Source: Flavobacterium gyeonganense
GTDB lineage: Bacteria; Bacteroidota; Bacteroidia; Flavobacteriales; Flavobacteriaceae
Reading direction: 5' to 3'
DNA length: 64,000 nucleotides
Assembly (NCBI RefSeq): GCF_029625295.1
Contig: NZ_CP121112.1
Location: forward strand, 3,286,001 to 3,350,000
Shown here: piece by piece, positions 48,990 through 58,375 of the stretch
Layout of the letters: each line of letters opens with the position of its first letter
How positions within the stretch are numbered: position 1 is the stretch's first letter
Position numbers and translations under genes: made by a program
Notes under the pieces: model-generated
Seen by the model: only the letters and a program-made list of their open reading frames with translations
Told to the model about the DNA's origin: nothing
The model's database searches: none

Positions 48990-50396
48990 TTATATGTTTA
49001 TTAAAATTGAATATATTTCTTCCAGAGAAGTTTCTCCGATGGCTAAAATCTCAAATGCTTTTTCGGGCAGTGATTTATAGCTCTTATCATTATTATATAA
49101 TTTGGTAATGGTATTATTTTTGATTGCTTCGGCAATTTTGTTGTCAATATTTACTATTTCGTAAATTGCTGTCCTTCCTTTATAACCTGTATGAAAGCAT
49201 TGATTGCAGCCCACAGGTTTGTAATAAGATGAAATTTCGAAAGGGAATTTAAAATTTAGAGGAAAATCTTTAGGATTACTGACTGTTTCTTTTTTACATT
49301 TATCACAAAGTTTCCTAACCAGTCGCTGGGCTACAGATAAATTTAGGGTTTCGGCAATTAAGTAGGAGGGAACTCCCATGTCAATCAGCCTTGATATGGT
49401 TCCTATTGCTGAATTAGTGTGGATAGTTGATAAAACCAAATGCCCGGTCAATGAAGCACGAATTGCCATTAAAGCAGTTTCTGAGTCACGAATTTCTCCC
49501 AGCATGATTACATCAGGATCCTGACGTAAAAAAGATTTTAAGGCAGAAGAAAATGTTAAGCCAATATCTTCCTTAAGCTGTACCTGATTAATTCCTTTTA
49601 AAGTATATTCAATAGGATCTTCAACGGTTACAATATTTCTTCGGCTATCGTTGAGTAATCTTAAAGTAGCATAAAGCGTAGTGGTTTTTCCTGAACCGGT
49701 TGGACCGCTTATCAAAATAATTCCGTTAGGTTTTTTTACAGCTTCAAGGTAGCTTTCTAATTCTTCTTTTTGAAGTCCTAAAGTACTGAGATCTATATTT
49801 GATGCATCCTGACCTAAAAGACGCATTACTATTTTTTCTCCAAATAATGTTGGTAAAATAGAAACCCTGATATCAAATGATTCATTGGTAATTCTTCCGT
49901 CTTGTGGAAGCCTTTTTTCGGTAATGTTTAATTTGGATTTAATCTTGACCTTGTTAACTAATTCAAGATAATTATCCTGTTCTATTTTGTAGCGTTCAAT
50001 TAATTGACCATCAATTCTGAAACGAATTCGTGATGAATCTTCATAAACTTCAAAATGAATATCACTGCACTTTAAAGATTTTGCTTCGGTAAGCAGGTTT
50101 TCAAGAAAATCGCCCTTATCTACATTTAAGGATTTGTTTGAAGTTAGCGCTCTTTCCTTTCGGTAATATATAGACAATGCTTTTTCTATTTCGGCAGCAT
50201 TTACAGGATGAAAAACAATATTTTTTCCCAAAAACAATTCTAATTCGTCTTTAGCGTCTTCATTATTATTAGCATCATCAACGTATAATTCTAAAGTGTT
50301 CTCAAGTAATGTTTTTGGCAAAACACGATACTGGTTGGCCAAATCATTAGAAACAGTATGCTGTATTTCAGGAAGGATTTTGATTTCTTGTTCCAT
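48990..50396 (-). CDS. gspE: Type II secretion / pilus assembly ATPase
   Basis: 468 residues. Walker A is GPTGSGKTTT (about 231-240), the Asp box and Walker B are VIMLGEIRDSETA (about 295-307), and the His box is THTNS-like (STIHTNSAIG, about 322). A zinc-binding CDKC...CNQC cysteine set lies at about 361-398, typical of GspE/PilB. Hexamers in the cytosol power pseudopilus assembly. The N-terminal domain is short compared with proteobacterial GspE. Confidence 0.96.
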   Translation of the reverse strand: MEQEIKILPEIQHTVSNDLANQYRVLPKTLLENTLELYVDDANNNEDAKDELELFLGKNIVFHPVNAAEIEKALSIYYRKERALTSNKSLNVDKGDFLENLLTEAKSLKCSDIHFEVYEDSSRIRFRIDGQLIERYKIEQDNYLELVNKVKIKSKLNITEKRLPQDGRITNESFDIRVSILPTLFGEKIVMRLLGQDASNIDLSTLGLQKEELESYLEAVKKPNGIILISGPTGSGKTTTLYATLRLLNDSRRNIVTVEDPIEYTLKGINQVQLKEDIGLTFSSALKSFLRQDPDVIMLGEIRDSETALMAIRASLTGHLVLSTIHTNSAIGTISRLIDMGVPSYLIAETLNLSVAQRLVRKLCDKCKKETVSNPKDFPLNFKFPFEISSYYKPVGCNQCFHTGYKGRTAIYEIVNIDNKIAEAIKNNTITKLYNNDKSYKSLPEKAFEILAIGETSLEEIYSILINI

Positions 50397-50878
50397 TATA
50401 ATAAAGTGATTTTCTGAAAATCAATCAAGCTGTCTTTCAGTAGTATAATGAATAAAAATAAAGCCGAAAACCCTGCTAACGGAACAGTTTCTTCTTTAAT
50501 AAACTTCTTCAGTCCCAATTGCATCAAAATCGCAAATAGCATGGATAAAATAAAATATAAAATATAATTTTTTAATAAAAACAGGGGAGTAATAGCCACG
50601 TAGAATAACAAGTCTCCTAATCCGAAATAATGTTCGAACGGGTTCAGAAATTTTTTAGATTTCAAACTCATATAAAGTGTTAGTATGCCTAATGTAATGA
50701 AGAAGAAACCTGTATTGAAAAGGAATATTTCTACTAAATCATATTTTTTTAAAGGAACTATAAGAAAGGATATACCAAAGATTACGATAGGTAAGATGAT
50801 ATGAATTCTTCTGTATTTTATGTCCTGAAAAAAAATAACTATTAAACAGAATAACAAAATTGCTGGGGCTATTTTCAA
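50396..50878 (-). CDS. Prepilin peptidase, catalytic domain only (A24 family)
   Basis: 160 residues, almost entirely membrane helices. The two catalytic aspartates are in FFQDIKYRR (about residue 19) and in the GxGD motif FGLGDLLFY (about 88). The N-terminal methyltransferase domain of PilD is absent, as in TadV/archaeal-type enzymes. It should cleave the pseudopilins encoded by the neighbouring genes. It overlaps gspE by one base. Confidence 0.88.
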   Translation of the reverse strand: MKIAPAILLFCLIVIFFQDIKYRRIHIILPIVIFGISFLIVPLKKYDLVEIFLFNTGFFFITLGILTLYMSLKSKKFLNPFEHYFGLGDLLFYVAITPLFLLKNYILYFILSMLFAILMQLGLKKFIKEETVPLAGFSALFLFIILLKDSLIDFQKITLL

Positions 50879-50879
50879 T

Positions 50880-51314
50880 TTATTCTTTTGTTACTTCCGT
50901 TAGTATTTTTTTACTGTCAATTTCCCATGTATTGAAACTGCCATCACCGTCCAGATCAGATGTAGCTGTTGCCCTGGCAGAAAACGAATCATTAGAAGCT
51001 TCTAAAATTTCTATTTTATAAACTGCCTGTCCGCCTTCTTCAACTGTTTTTTCCTGTTCAAACCCAATTTCTTCTAAACTGCCTGAATATTTTGAATGCC
51101 TGTAGAAATAACTTTTTTCCAACCCGTAAACCTGATTTAGCATGGCCTGAGCTTCAATAGCTTTAGCCTGACCAATTACTGAGGTTTGATTTGGTAATAC
51201 CATTAGCAATAAAATACCAATGATGCACAAAACAATTAAAATTTCTGTTAAAGAGTATGCTTTAACATATAGTTTTTTGTTTAATTTTTTATATACTCTA
51301 ATTTTATTTAACAT
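50880..51314 (-). CDS. gspG: Major pseudopilin, GspG-like
   Basis: 144 residues. A basic leader is followed by a prepilin cleavage and helix motif (AYSLTEILIVLCIIGILLL, with the conserved Glu at +5). The C-terminal DLDGDGSFNTWEID resembles the calcium-binding loop of GspG. It forms the shaft of the pseudopilus. It lies 73 bases downstream of gspF and 1 base before the peptidase gene. Confidence 0.88.
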   Translation of the reverse strand: MLNKIRVYKKLNKKLYVKAYSLTEILIVLCIIGILLLMVLPNQTSVIGQAKAIEAQAMLNQVYGLEKSYFYRHSKYSGSLEEIGFEQEKTVEEGGQAVYKIEILEASNDSFSARATATSDLDGDGSFNTWEIDSKKILTEVTKE

Positions 51315-51387
51315 TTATGTGCTTTTTTCTGTGTTAAAATCTGTTAATTAATAGGTCGCAAAAATACAAATTGAATCGAAATAACTG

Positions 51388-52508
51388 CTATTTATTTATA
51401 ATTTTACTTAAGTCAAACATTGGTGCATACATAGACACCATAATGACGCCAACAATTGCTCCAATTACAATAATAATCATGGGTTCCAGAATCACTCCGA
51501 TCATTTTTGTCTGATGGCTTATTTCTTCATTATATTGTTCGGTTAACCTTTCAAACATAGTTTCCAGCTGGTTTACCTGTTCAGCAACTTCTACCATAGA
51601 AACCATTTTATTTTCGAAAACCGTATGCTTTTTTAAGCTTTCATTTAAAGAAGCTCCTCTGGTAATGTCTTCCTTTATTTGGTTAATAGCGATTTCTATC
51701 GGATAAAAACCTATCATTTTTGCTGTTAAAGTTAGCGAGTTTATCAGGGTTGTTTTAGACGTAATCAACAAGTTCATGGCCTGACAAAACCGTGAAATGT
51801 AAATTTTCCGAATCAGGTTTCCGAAGTATGGAATTTTCAGAACCATATTTGTGGTAAACGATCTGTAGCTGTTTTTGTCTTTGAATAACATATGAATTGC
51901 AATCAAACCGACAATAATTCCAATGACAACAGAAAAAATAAGTCCGGAATGATTTGATATTTTCAGAATAATCTGTGTACTTTTTGGCAGTTCGCTTCCA
52001 AATTGTTTAAAGACCGAACTAAACATTGGAACCACTTTATTCAGCATGAAATAAAGAACCAAAACGGTAACCAGCATCACAATTGTCGGATAAGTCATTA
52101 CCGATATGATTTGCCTTTTCATCTGAATTTTTCGGTTGAAATATTTTTGCAATTCCCCTAAAACTTCTTCTAATTTTCGGGTTTCCTCACCAATCTGAAT
52201 ACTGTAATATTCATAAGGTGAAAACTGGTTGGTTTCAAGCATCGATTCGTAAATACTTCTTCCTTCAACGACTTTTTCCTTGATTTGCAGAATAAGCTCT
52301 TTCTCAAATTTATTATTAGACTGATTGCCCAGAATTTCTAATGCCTTTTTAAAATCAACACCTGATCGCAAAAGCATTCCTAATTCTCTGTAGAAAATCT
52401 CCTTTTTTTATCTGAAAGTTTTTTAGAAAACTGAAAAGAACCGGTTTCAATCCTGAAATCTTTTTTCTCAGCCTTTGTGGCTTTGTATGTCGTTAAATCA
52501 AAACTCAT
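51388..52508 (-). CDS. gspF: Type II secretion inner-membrane platform protein, one frameshift
   Basis: The open frame downstream of 52377 encodes the two GspF domains with membrane helices (MTYPTIVMLVTVLVLYFMLN, and the C-terminal MIIIVIGAIVGVIMVSMYAPM). The true start is the ATG at 52508, which overlaps the previous stop as ATGA and encodes MSFDLTTYKATKAEKKDF. The frames join if the seven-base run at 52403-52409 has eight, giving SDKKKEIFYRELGMLLRSG and about 373 residues in total. It anchors the ATPase in the inner membrane. Confidence 0.88.
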
Positions 52509-53005
52509 TTTTTAATTGTTTGTAATAATTCATTAGGATATACTCTCTTATAAAATCGTAAATCCATTTCCTTTTCGTTTGATTCTATGTTTAATTTTAT
52601 TTTTTGAAAAACAAATTGTTCCGATTTGCTTTTTACGGTGTCCATTATCATTCTGTTTAATTTTATTCGGAATGTATCAATGAAAGTTTCACTGTTTCTC
52701 AGGATATAATCGTCTGAGAACTGATACAAAACTCTTTCTCCTGCATATCCGTTAAACGCTATTTCAGTTTCATAAACCGTCATTTTTTCCTTTTCAAAAA
52801 TATCTTTGTTCAAACTATAAGTTAATCTATTCAAATCATTTACTAATTGATTCTGGTTTTTAAAGTCCAGCATCCTTCCGGTAACAATTGAAAAAATAAC
52901 GAACAAAATTCCCATGATAATAGCCGTAATAGCCATACCAACAACCGCTTCGATAATGGAAAAAGCGGGTACATATTTTGAATTGTTATGGGCGGATCTG
53001 AACAT
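52505..53005 (-). CDS. Minor pseudopilin, GspJ-like
   Basis: 166 residues. The prepilin motif is VPAFSIIEAVVGMAITAIIMG (about 12-32, Glu at +5), followed by a globular domain. It belongs to the tip complex of the pseudopilus by analogy with GspJ, based on its size and its place after the I-like gene (20-base overlap). The assignment to J rather than another minor pilin is tentative. Confidence 0.7.
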   Translation of the reverse strand: MFRSAHNNSKYVPAFSIIEAVVGMAITAIIMGILFVIFSIVTGRMLDFKNQNQLVNDLNRLTYSLNKDIFEKEKMTVYETEIAFNGYAGERVLYQFSDDYILRNSETFIDTFRIKLNRMIMDTVKSKSEQFVFQKIKLNIESNEKEMDLRFYKRVYPNELLQTIKK

Positions 53006-53330
53006 AAAAGCTTTTTTGAAACTTAAATTGTGTACTGTCTTTATAGTCGATCGAAATCTTTTTAAGTTCAGTATTGATATTTTCTTCTTCTATCAAAAGA
53101 TTTTCATCTTCACTTTCGTTAGACAATGAATCACTTTTTAGTTGTGATAAATAAAAAAGTTCATTGACCTTATTCTGGGTGCTGTAAAATTTGGCAGAAG
53201 TTTTTGGCGTGTAAACCGAAGCAAAAATCATGACGGCAAAATACAGGCAGATCGAGATAATGGTCAGTGCAATAACCGATTCTAATATGGAGTTGGCTGC
53301 GGGTTTATAATACTTTTTTGATAACACCAT
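52986..53330 (-). CDS. Minor pseudopilin, GspI-like
   Basis: 114 residues with a prepilin motif (ANSILESVIALTIISICLYF, about 12-31) and a short acidic C-terminal domain. The order I-like then J-like is that of gspIJ in classical clusters. It overlaps both neighbours (26 and 20 bases). Confidence 0.65.
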   Translation of the reverse strand: MVLSKKYYKPAANSILESVIALTIISICLYFAVMIFASVYTPKTSAKFYSTQNKVNELFYLSQLKSDSLSNESEDENLLIEEENINTELKKISIDYKDSTQFKFQKSFYVQIRP

Positions 53331-54516
53331 AGGTTGTTTTTTGAGTGTTAAACAATGGAATCGAAATATAATAATCAGGACGTTTTTCAGTATTGATTTC
53401 GATATCGCTGATCAGGTTTTCGTAGGAAGAAGAACTGGTTTTCAGAAAAAACCGATTCGTATAAACCGAACCGTAAACATTGCTTCTGAGCATGAGTTTC
53501 CCGCTGCAGTACAAATCGCCAAACAGCAGCCCATCTTCGTCTATTTCGATTGTATTTTTATCCATCCTATCTGTTGTGCTGCCAAACAAAACAACAGCAC
53601 CGGTTATCTGGCATCCTTTTTTTATTTTTATTTTAGATGCTTCAAGACTTTCATTATACACGCAAATTACCGATGGATAGTTTAAGGTAACCTTTTCTTC
53701 TAATTCAATACCTTTTGTTGCAAATGCCTGAACAGTACCTTTAAAACCTTCTTCAAAAGTTATTTTCGGAGCCATTAAAATAACATCTTCCAGAACTGCA
53801 TTTTTTTTAACCCGGATAGAATCTTCAGAGCGTAAAATGAAATTACCTTTGAAGATGATATTTCCTAAAGTCGATTTTACCTGAATTTCTTTGGTGGTAT
53901 TAAAAAAAGAATTGTAGTACAAGGAGTCTTTTGGTTTTTCTACTTCGGAGAGTTTTATTTTTTCAGACTTTATGCCTTGAAATATCTTTTTGAAATCAGG
54001 ATTTATTTCGGGTAAAAAAGGTTCAGAAATAGCCTTTTCTCCTTTTACAACAAGCTGATTCAGATTGTTGTTGATATAAGACGTTTCAATAAAAGGACTT
54101 GGAAGCTGATTATTACCTATCAGTTTTACTTTTCCGGAATAGTAAAGTGATTTTGATAAGTTGGTCAGATAAATGGCATTTTTATCTGTATTTCGTGCGC
54201 CAACAAAATGTACAGAGGAAACCGTGTCATTTGAAACATAGGACCTGGCTAAAATCAAAGACAGCAGCCCGTATGGTTTTGTTTCGTAGCTTCCTTCGAT
54301 TCCTGAGTTTTCGTCTTTTTCAATCTCTGTCGGAATCGTTTTGTTTCCCAAAGCAAAGTTTAAAACCGATTGATTCTGGATATAAAGTTCTTCCTGCAGG
54401 TTGTAATACAAATTAAGCTGACTGAACAGATTTGAAAAATACAACAGCGCTCCGCAAATAATAGAAACAATCAGGCAAATATAAATAGCGTACAACAAAC
54501 TATGGGCCTTAACCAT
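53305..54516 (-). CDS. Large membrane-anchored beta-helix protein at the GspK position
   Basis: 403 residues. One N-terminal hydrophobic helix (about 8-30) lacks a clear prepilin Glu. About 370 extracytoplasmic residues follow, containing a solenoid-like region (about 215-355) with hydrophobic repeats such as GNIIFKGNFILRSEDSIRVKKN and FGDLYCSGKLMLRSNVYGSV. The solenoid resembles polymer-forming (bactofilin-like) beta-helices. Position and size suggest a GspK-like tip or scaffold, but this is inferred from context. It starts at the stop of the MORN gene. Confidence 0.65.
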   Translation of the reverse strand: MVKAHSLLYAIYICLIVSIICGALLYFSNLFSQLNLYYNLQEELYIQNQSVLNFALGNKTIPTEIEKDENSGIEGSYETKPYGLLSLILARSYVSNDTVSSVHFVGARNTDKNAIYLTNLSKSLYYSGKVKLIGNNQLPSPFIETSYINNNLNQLVVKGEKAISEPFLPEINPDFKKIFQGIKSEKIKLSEVEKPKDSLYYNSFFNTTKEIQVKSTLGNIIFKGNFILRSEDSIRVKKNAVLEDVILMAPKITFEEGFKGTVQAFATKGIELEEKVTLNYPSVICVYNESLEASKIKIKKGCQITGAVVLFGSTTDRMDKNTIEIDEDGLLFGDLYCSGKLMLRSNVYGSVYTNRFFLKTSSSSYENLISDIEINTEKRPDYYISIPLFNTQKTTYGVIKKVL

Positions 54517-55358
54517 TATTGAGGGGCTTTATCTTTCTTTTTGAAAAGATTGTTAAAGAAGGTTGTGACCTTAGAATCTTTTTTAGGCTGATTTTTGGAT
54601 TGTTCTTTAGCGGCCTTTTTTGCTTGTTTTTCAGCTTCTTTTTCTGCTTTTTGTGCAGCAGCAGCTCTTTCTTTTTCTTTTTTGATTCTCTCTTTTTCTA
54701 ATGCTTTTTCTTCTTTTTCTTTGGCTTTGTAGTTGGCCAGTTTCAAAGCATCAGAAGTAGCTTCTAATTCTTTTTGTGTTTCCTTTACTTTTTCTAGTTT
54801 AGCATTTTCCTGTTTGATTCGGTATTGTTCAGACTTCGTGAAAATTTCTTTTTGTTTAACGATTACACCTTTTTTGTAGGTTGTAATTTCTTTGGTTTCC
54901 GTATTGGTCCATTTACCGGTTTTAAGGTTCGCACTGAATTTTCCGTTTTCTACCAAAGTACCATTTTCATTATATCTGAAATATTTTCCGTGGCGTAAGC
55001 CTTTAAAATAACTAAGTGTAGTAGCCAACACACCATTTGCATGCCAGGTTTTCCATAAACCAACACGTAGTCCTTCTTTAAACTGCCCTTGTTCTGCCAG
55101 CTGATTGCTGTGGTACATTTTTATAAATTTGTCATGAAGTAAAACCCCTGCAAAACCGCCCTGAGCTTCGTGTATAAGACCGCCTTTGAACCAATAATAG
55201 GTTTTATCCAGCTTAGGGTCTATTTTTTTATCAGTAGTATAAAATTCGTATCTGAAATCTTTATCAGAGATTCTTTTTATGGTGTAAGGATCAGCAAAAG
55301 AAACTAAGGCAAAGGTTAAAAATAATAATATAAAGCGTTGAATAGTAGTTGTTCTCAA
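54516..55358 (-). CDS. Exported MORN-repeat protein with Lys/Glu-rich coiled-coil tail
   Basis: About 280 residues from the TTG at 55358. An upstream TTG at 55415 falls inside a promoter element and is less likely. A signal peptide (FILLFLTFALVSFAD) is followed by MORN-type repeats (about 75-165, with HEAQGGFAGVLLH, EQGQFKEGLRVGLWKTWHAN and RHGKYFRYNENG). A long charged coiled coil then runs to the C-terminus. It is the first gene of the T2SS-like operon (its stop overlaps the next ATG). MORN proteins often act as surface or scaffold components; no such gene is standard in T2SS clusters. Confidence 0.75.
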   Translation of the reverse strand: MRTTTIQRFILLFLTFALVSFADPYTIKRISDKDFRYEFYTTDKKIDPKLDKTYYWFKGGLIHEAQGGFAGVLLHDKFIKMYHSNQLAEQGQFKEGLRVGLWKTWHANGVLATTLSYFKGLRHGKYFRYNENGTLVENGKFSANLKTGKWTNTETKEITTYKKGVIVKQKEIFTKSEQYRIKQENAKLEKVKETQKELEATSDALKLANYKAKEKEEKALEKERIKKEKERAAAAQKAEKEAEKQAKKAAKEQSKNQPKKDSKVTTFFNNLFKKKDKAPQ

Positions 55359-55412
55359 TGTACAAGGGGCGTTTTTATAGGCGAAGCAAGATAGTTTTTT
55401 TTTATTATCCTG

Positions 55413-55420
55413 CAAAAATA
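55413..55420 (-). promoter_or_regulatory. -7 element TATTTTTG of the T2SS-like operon
   Basis: Read on the minus strand this is an exact TAnnTTTG match 54 bases before the TTG start at 55358. The -33 TTG is not evident. Confidence 0.45.
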
Positions 55421-55607
55421 ATTTGTACGTTTGATAGGACTAATATTTTATTAACAAGATGGAAGGGAATGACTAATTTTGAAAGTGAAAAAAGGTTTTT
55501 ATTTCTCGTGTTTCAGTAACTTTGAAATGTCGAAAATTGCTGAAAACTGCAATTTTGAAGTTTTTAAATTGCATAAAGGTTCTTTTATTTATTGACATTA
55601 GCCGGGA

Positions 55608-56638
55608 TTGGATTACTATCCTTTTGGAATGCTAGTGCCATCAAGCCATGGAAAGTCTGAATCCTATCGTTATGGGTTTAATGGTATGGAAAAAGATGAT
55701 GAATTAAAAGGTGATGGGAATGCCATAGATTATGACAAAAGATTTTATGATACTAGACTTGGAAGATTTTTATCTATAGACCCTTTAGAAAAAAATTTCC
55801 ATGGTACACACCTTATCAATTTGCGGGTAACACACCGATTCAAGCAATTGATTTGGATGGCGCTGAAGAGTTTCATTATACATTAACTGCAGATAAGAAA
55901 GGGAAAATTCATCTTACTTTAACAAGTTATAAAACACATAATCATGTAACACTATTGTGGGGTTTAATTGATAGGTATTATAAAATTCCCGTAAAAAGAT
56001 ATTTGGTTACTCATAATAATACTAAATATTATATTGGTTTTGCTGGCACTTATGGAAATGGCAATCAAGAGAAAAGCGAAATGTTTGAAAATATTCGCGA
56101 TGCACAACATATGTGGACTTTATCAGATTTTAAAGATTCATTTAATTCTGAAGCTCAATCAAATTATCAGTCAACTGTACAAACTGTTATCAATATTCAG
56201 AATAATACGGTTATGTATGGTCCAATAAACGAGACTGCTTGGTATACTCCAAAAGATAGAAAAAATAAGGGTTATGGACCAGACCCAGGTGTAATAGAGG
56301 TTAGTCCAAGAGTTAAATCAGTTGCTCTATTCAAAAAATATAATCCAAAAAATGCAACTGAGTTTGTTTTTGATGCAGAAACTCAGACATTTGTTGTTGG
56401 AAAAGTTCAAAATTCTACTGCTGGTTTATCACCACATCAGAATTTAGCAAAATCAATTGATAATAATAATGTTGTTGGAGGTCTTTTTAAAAGAGGAGAA
56501 AATGGTGAAATAATTACTAATGAGATGTCAGGACATTATCATCAAAACTGGACTCCAGAAATTAGACAAAAGTTTAAGACTTTTTTAGAGAGCAAAACAG
56601 GACAAACTGTAAAACATAGTGAAGGACCAACTTTTTAA
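55608..56638 (+). CDS. Orphan Rhs tip with C-terminal toxin domain, one frameshift
   Basis: The frame opens at a TTG and begins in the middle of an Rhs core (DYYPFGMLVPSSHG, then RFYDTRLGRFLSIDPL). It has no signal peptide, YD repeats or normal start, so it is a displaced Rhs C-terminus. The seven-A run at 55789-55795 needs one more A to join FLSIDPLEKKFPWYTPYQFAGNTP to the rest. The end (about the last 110 residues, with GLSPHQNLAKSID and MSGHYHQNWTPEIRQKF) resembles what I recall as polymorphic toxin type 43, predicted to be an RNase. An immunity candidate follows 5 bases later. Confidence 0.78.
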
Positions 56639-56643
56639 TTGTT

Positions 56644-57138
56644 ATGAAGAGATACTTAAAATTTACAAATGATGACTATATAGTTCATGAAAATAAGGAG
56701 ATTAAATTTAAAAAAATTGCAAATTTTGAATCTATAAATTTTTCATATGGTATGTGTGAATTAGGATGGCTGATAATCCGAGAAAAATTTGGAACAAAAC
56801 TTATATTGTGGCAAAGTAGTGATTTTAGAGATTTTCTTGTTCTATTGGAAATTGATTTTACTGAGTTTCAAAATTCTTTTATAGATAAAAATCTGGAATT
56901 TAAAGATGTTTTTCCAATACAAGAGATATTATCTATGATTCTTGGTTCAGAATCAAATTATTGGGCAGAACTTTTTACAAATTTGCTAATTAAAGAGAAA
57001 AGTTTTCAATCAAATATTTTATCAGTATTTGATAATTATAAAATAAATAAATGGGCTAGTCAACGATTAAAACATAATGTTTTAAAGATAAGGAGTATCA
57101 TTAACAATCAAAAAAAAACTGATGGCTCGGATATGTGA
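56644..57138 (+). CDS. Probable immunity protein of the first orphan toxin
   Basis: 164 residues, with no signal peptide and no recognised family. It is called an immunity protein because it follows the toxin tip by 5 bases on the same strand. Its last codons (T D G S D M stop) are supplied by the repeat described at 57121. The original C-terminus may therefore have been replaced by recombination there. Confidence 0.6.
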   Translation: MKRYLKFTNDDYIVHENKEIKFKKIANFESINFSYGMCELGWLIIREKFGTKLILWQSSDFRDFLVLLEIDFTEFQNSFIDKNLEFKDVFPIQEILSMILGSESNYWAELFTNLLIKEKSFQSNILSVFDNYKINKWASQRLKHNVLKIRSIINNQKKTDGSDM

Positions 57139-57265
57139 ACACAACTATAGTAAAGATCCCAGATTACTATGTAAACGAAACGATAGCGTAGAATTGCATT
57201 CCGTGCCCGCAACGATGAGCCACAAAGTATTAAAACTACAACCCTAAAAAAGTTGTAGTTTTTTA
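57121..57265 (-). repeat. Cassette-associated repeat, copy R0 (inverted relative to R1-R3)
   Basis: Contains three blocks: GATGGCTCGGATATG (57121-57135), the palindromic block with GTAGAATTGCATTCCGTGCCC (57181-57219), and a terminator-like hairpin (57232-57242 with 57252-57262, then T residues). The first block lies at the 3' end of the immunity gene. A 45-base stretch between the blocks is unlike the other copies. The same blocks appear in reverse order after the recombinase gene. Confidence 0.85.
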
Positions 57266-57304
57266 TTTACATCCTAGGCAATTTTAAGCTCTCACTTAAA
57301 ATTG

Positions 57305-57312
57305 TATTTTTG
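57305..57312 (+). promoter_or_regulatory. -7 element TATTTTTG of the recombinase gene
   Basis: Exact TAnnTTTG match 15 bases before the ATG at 57328. No clear -33 TTG was seen. Confidence 0.5.
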
Positions 57313-57327
57313 AAAAAAAACAAAAAC

Positions 57328-58374
57328 ATGAAAAAAACGAGTCCAATTATACCCTTATTCAATCAATTCATTAAAGAAACCGAGACAGGGAAACGACTCA
57401 AAAAGAATGGAGAAAAGATAAAACCGGACTCCATTCAAAACTATAAATATGTATTGAATAATTTGATCCGGTTTTCGAGTGAAACTAAATTTGAATTGCG
57501 TATTTGTGATGCTTCCAAGCTGGACAAACGCGAACTGACATCTGAAAAAAGCTACTGGAAAAAATTCTACCAAAATTCTACAGAATTCTTATATAAAAAA
57601 GGCTGCCATGACAATTACGTAGGTGCCAATATCAAAGTGATTCGGGTATTTTTTAATTATCTCAAAAATGACAAAGACTTAAATACAGGCGATTTTCAGC
57701 GTTTGTTTTATGTTCGGAAAGAAGAAATTGAAATTTTTGTACTATCTCCGGAACAGTTAAAATTTCTAATTCACGATAAAGAATTCGAACAAACTTTAAT
57801 TCCTAGTTACAGACGCATTAAGGATATTTTTGTTTTTGGCTGTACCACTGGTTTGCGCTACTCAGATATTTTTTTGTTAACCAATAAAAACTTCGAAAAA
57901 ATAGAGGGGGAATGGTATTTAAAACTGAAATCCAAGAAAACTAAAACCTTTAGCTTTATCAAATTATCTGCTTATGCCGTAACTATTTTCCAGCGTTACA
58001 CAACATCAAACAATAAAGCCACTCTTTTTGGAAACACGAGTTTATTTAATTTCAATAAAAGTTTAAAACAAATAGGGGAACTCGCTGGTTTTACGACTCC
58101 TATAGAAGTTTCCAGAGAGAAACAGGGCAAAACTCAACGCATCACTAAAAAGACAGACACTGCTAAAAATCGTTTTTGTGATAAAATGAGTTCTCACATG
58201 ATGAGACGGACCGCCATTACCACATTATTAATTTTAGGAATGCCGGAACATTTAGTCCGCAAAATTAGCGGGCATAGTCATGCCAGTACTTCTTTTAATC
58301 GTTATGTACATTATGCACAGGCATATATGGATAAGGAAATTGAGAAGGTTCATAGCAAGCTGGAGAGTTATTAA
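57328..58374 (+). CDS. Tyrosine recombinase (site-specific integrase)
   Basis: 348 residues from the ATG at 57328 (a TTG six codons upstream lies in the -7 element). The N-terminal SAM-like core-binding domain (about 8-110) precedes a catalytic domain. It shows Arg in TTGLRYSD (about 180), HMMRRT (His and Arg, about 290), GHSHAS (about 318) and the nucleophile Tyr in FNRYVHY (about 327). This is the full R-H-R-H-Y set. It is flanked on both sides by inverted copies of the repeats R0 and R1, and its stop runs directly into the R1 hairpin. It probably acts on the repeat sites and moves the toxin/immunity cassettes; this is an inference from arrangement. Confidence 0.93.
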   Translation: MKKTSPIIPLFNQFIKETETGKRLKKNGEKIKPDSIQNYKYVLNNLIRFSSETKFELRICDASKLDKRELTSEKSYWKKFYQNSTEFLYKKGCHDNYVGANIKVIRVFFNYLKNDKDLNTGDFQRLFYVRKEEIEIFVLSPEQLKFLIHDKEFEQTLIPSYRRIKDIFVFGCTTGLRYSDIFLLTNKNFEKIEGEWYLKLKSKKTKTFSFIKLSAYAVTIFQRYTTSNNKATLFGNTSLFNFNKSLKQIGELAGFTTPIEVSREKQGKTQRITKKTDTAKNRFCDKMSSHMMRRTAITTLLILGMPEHLVRKISGHSHASTSFNRYVHYAQAYMDKEIEKVHSKLESY

Positions 58375-58375
58375 A

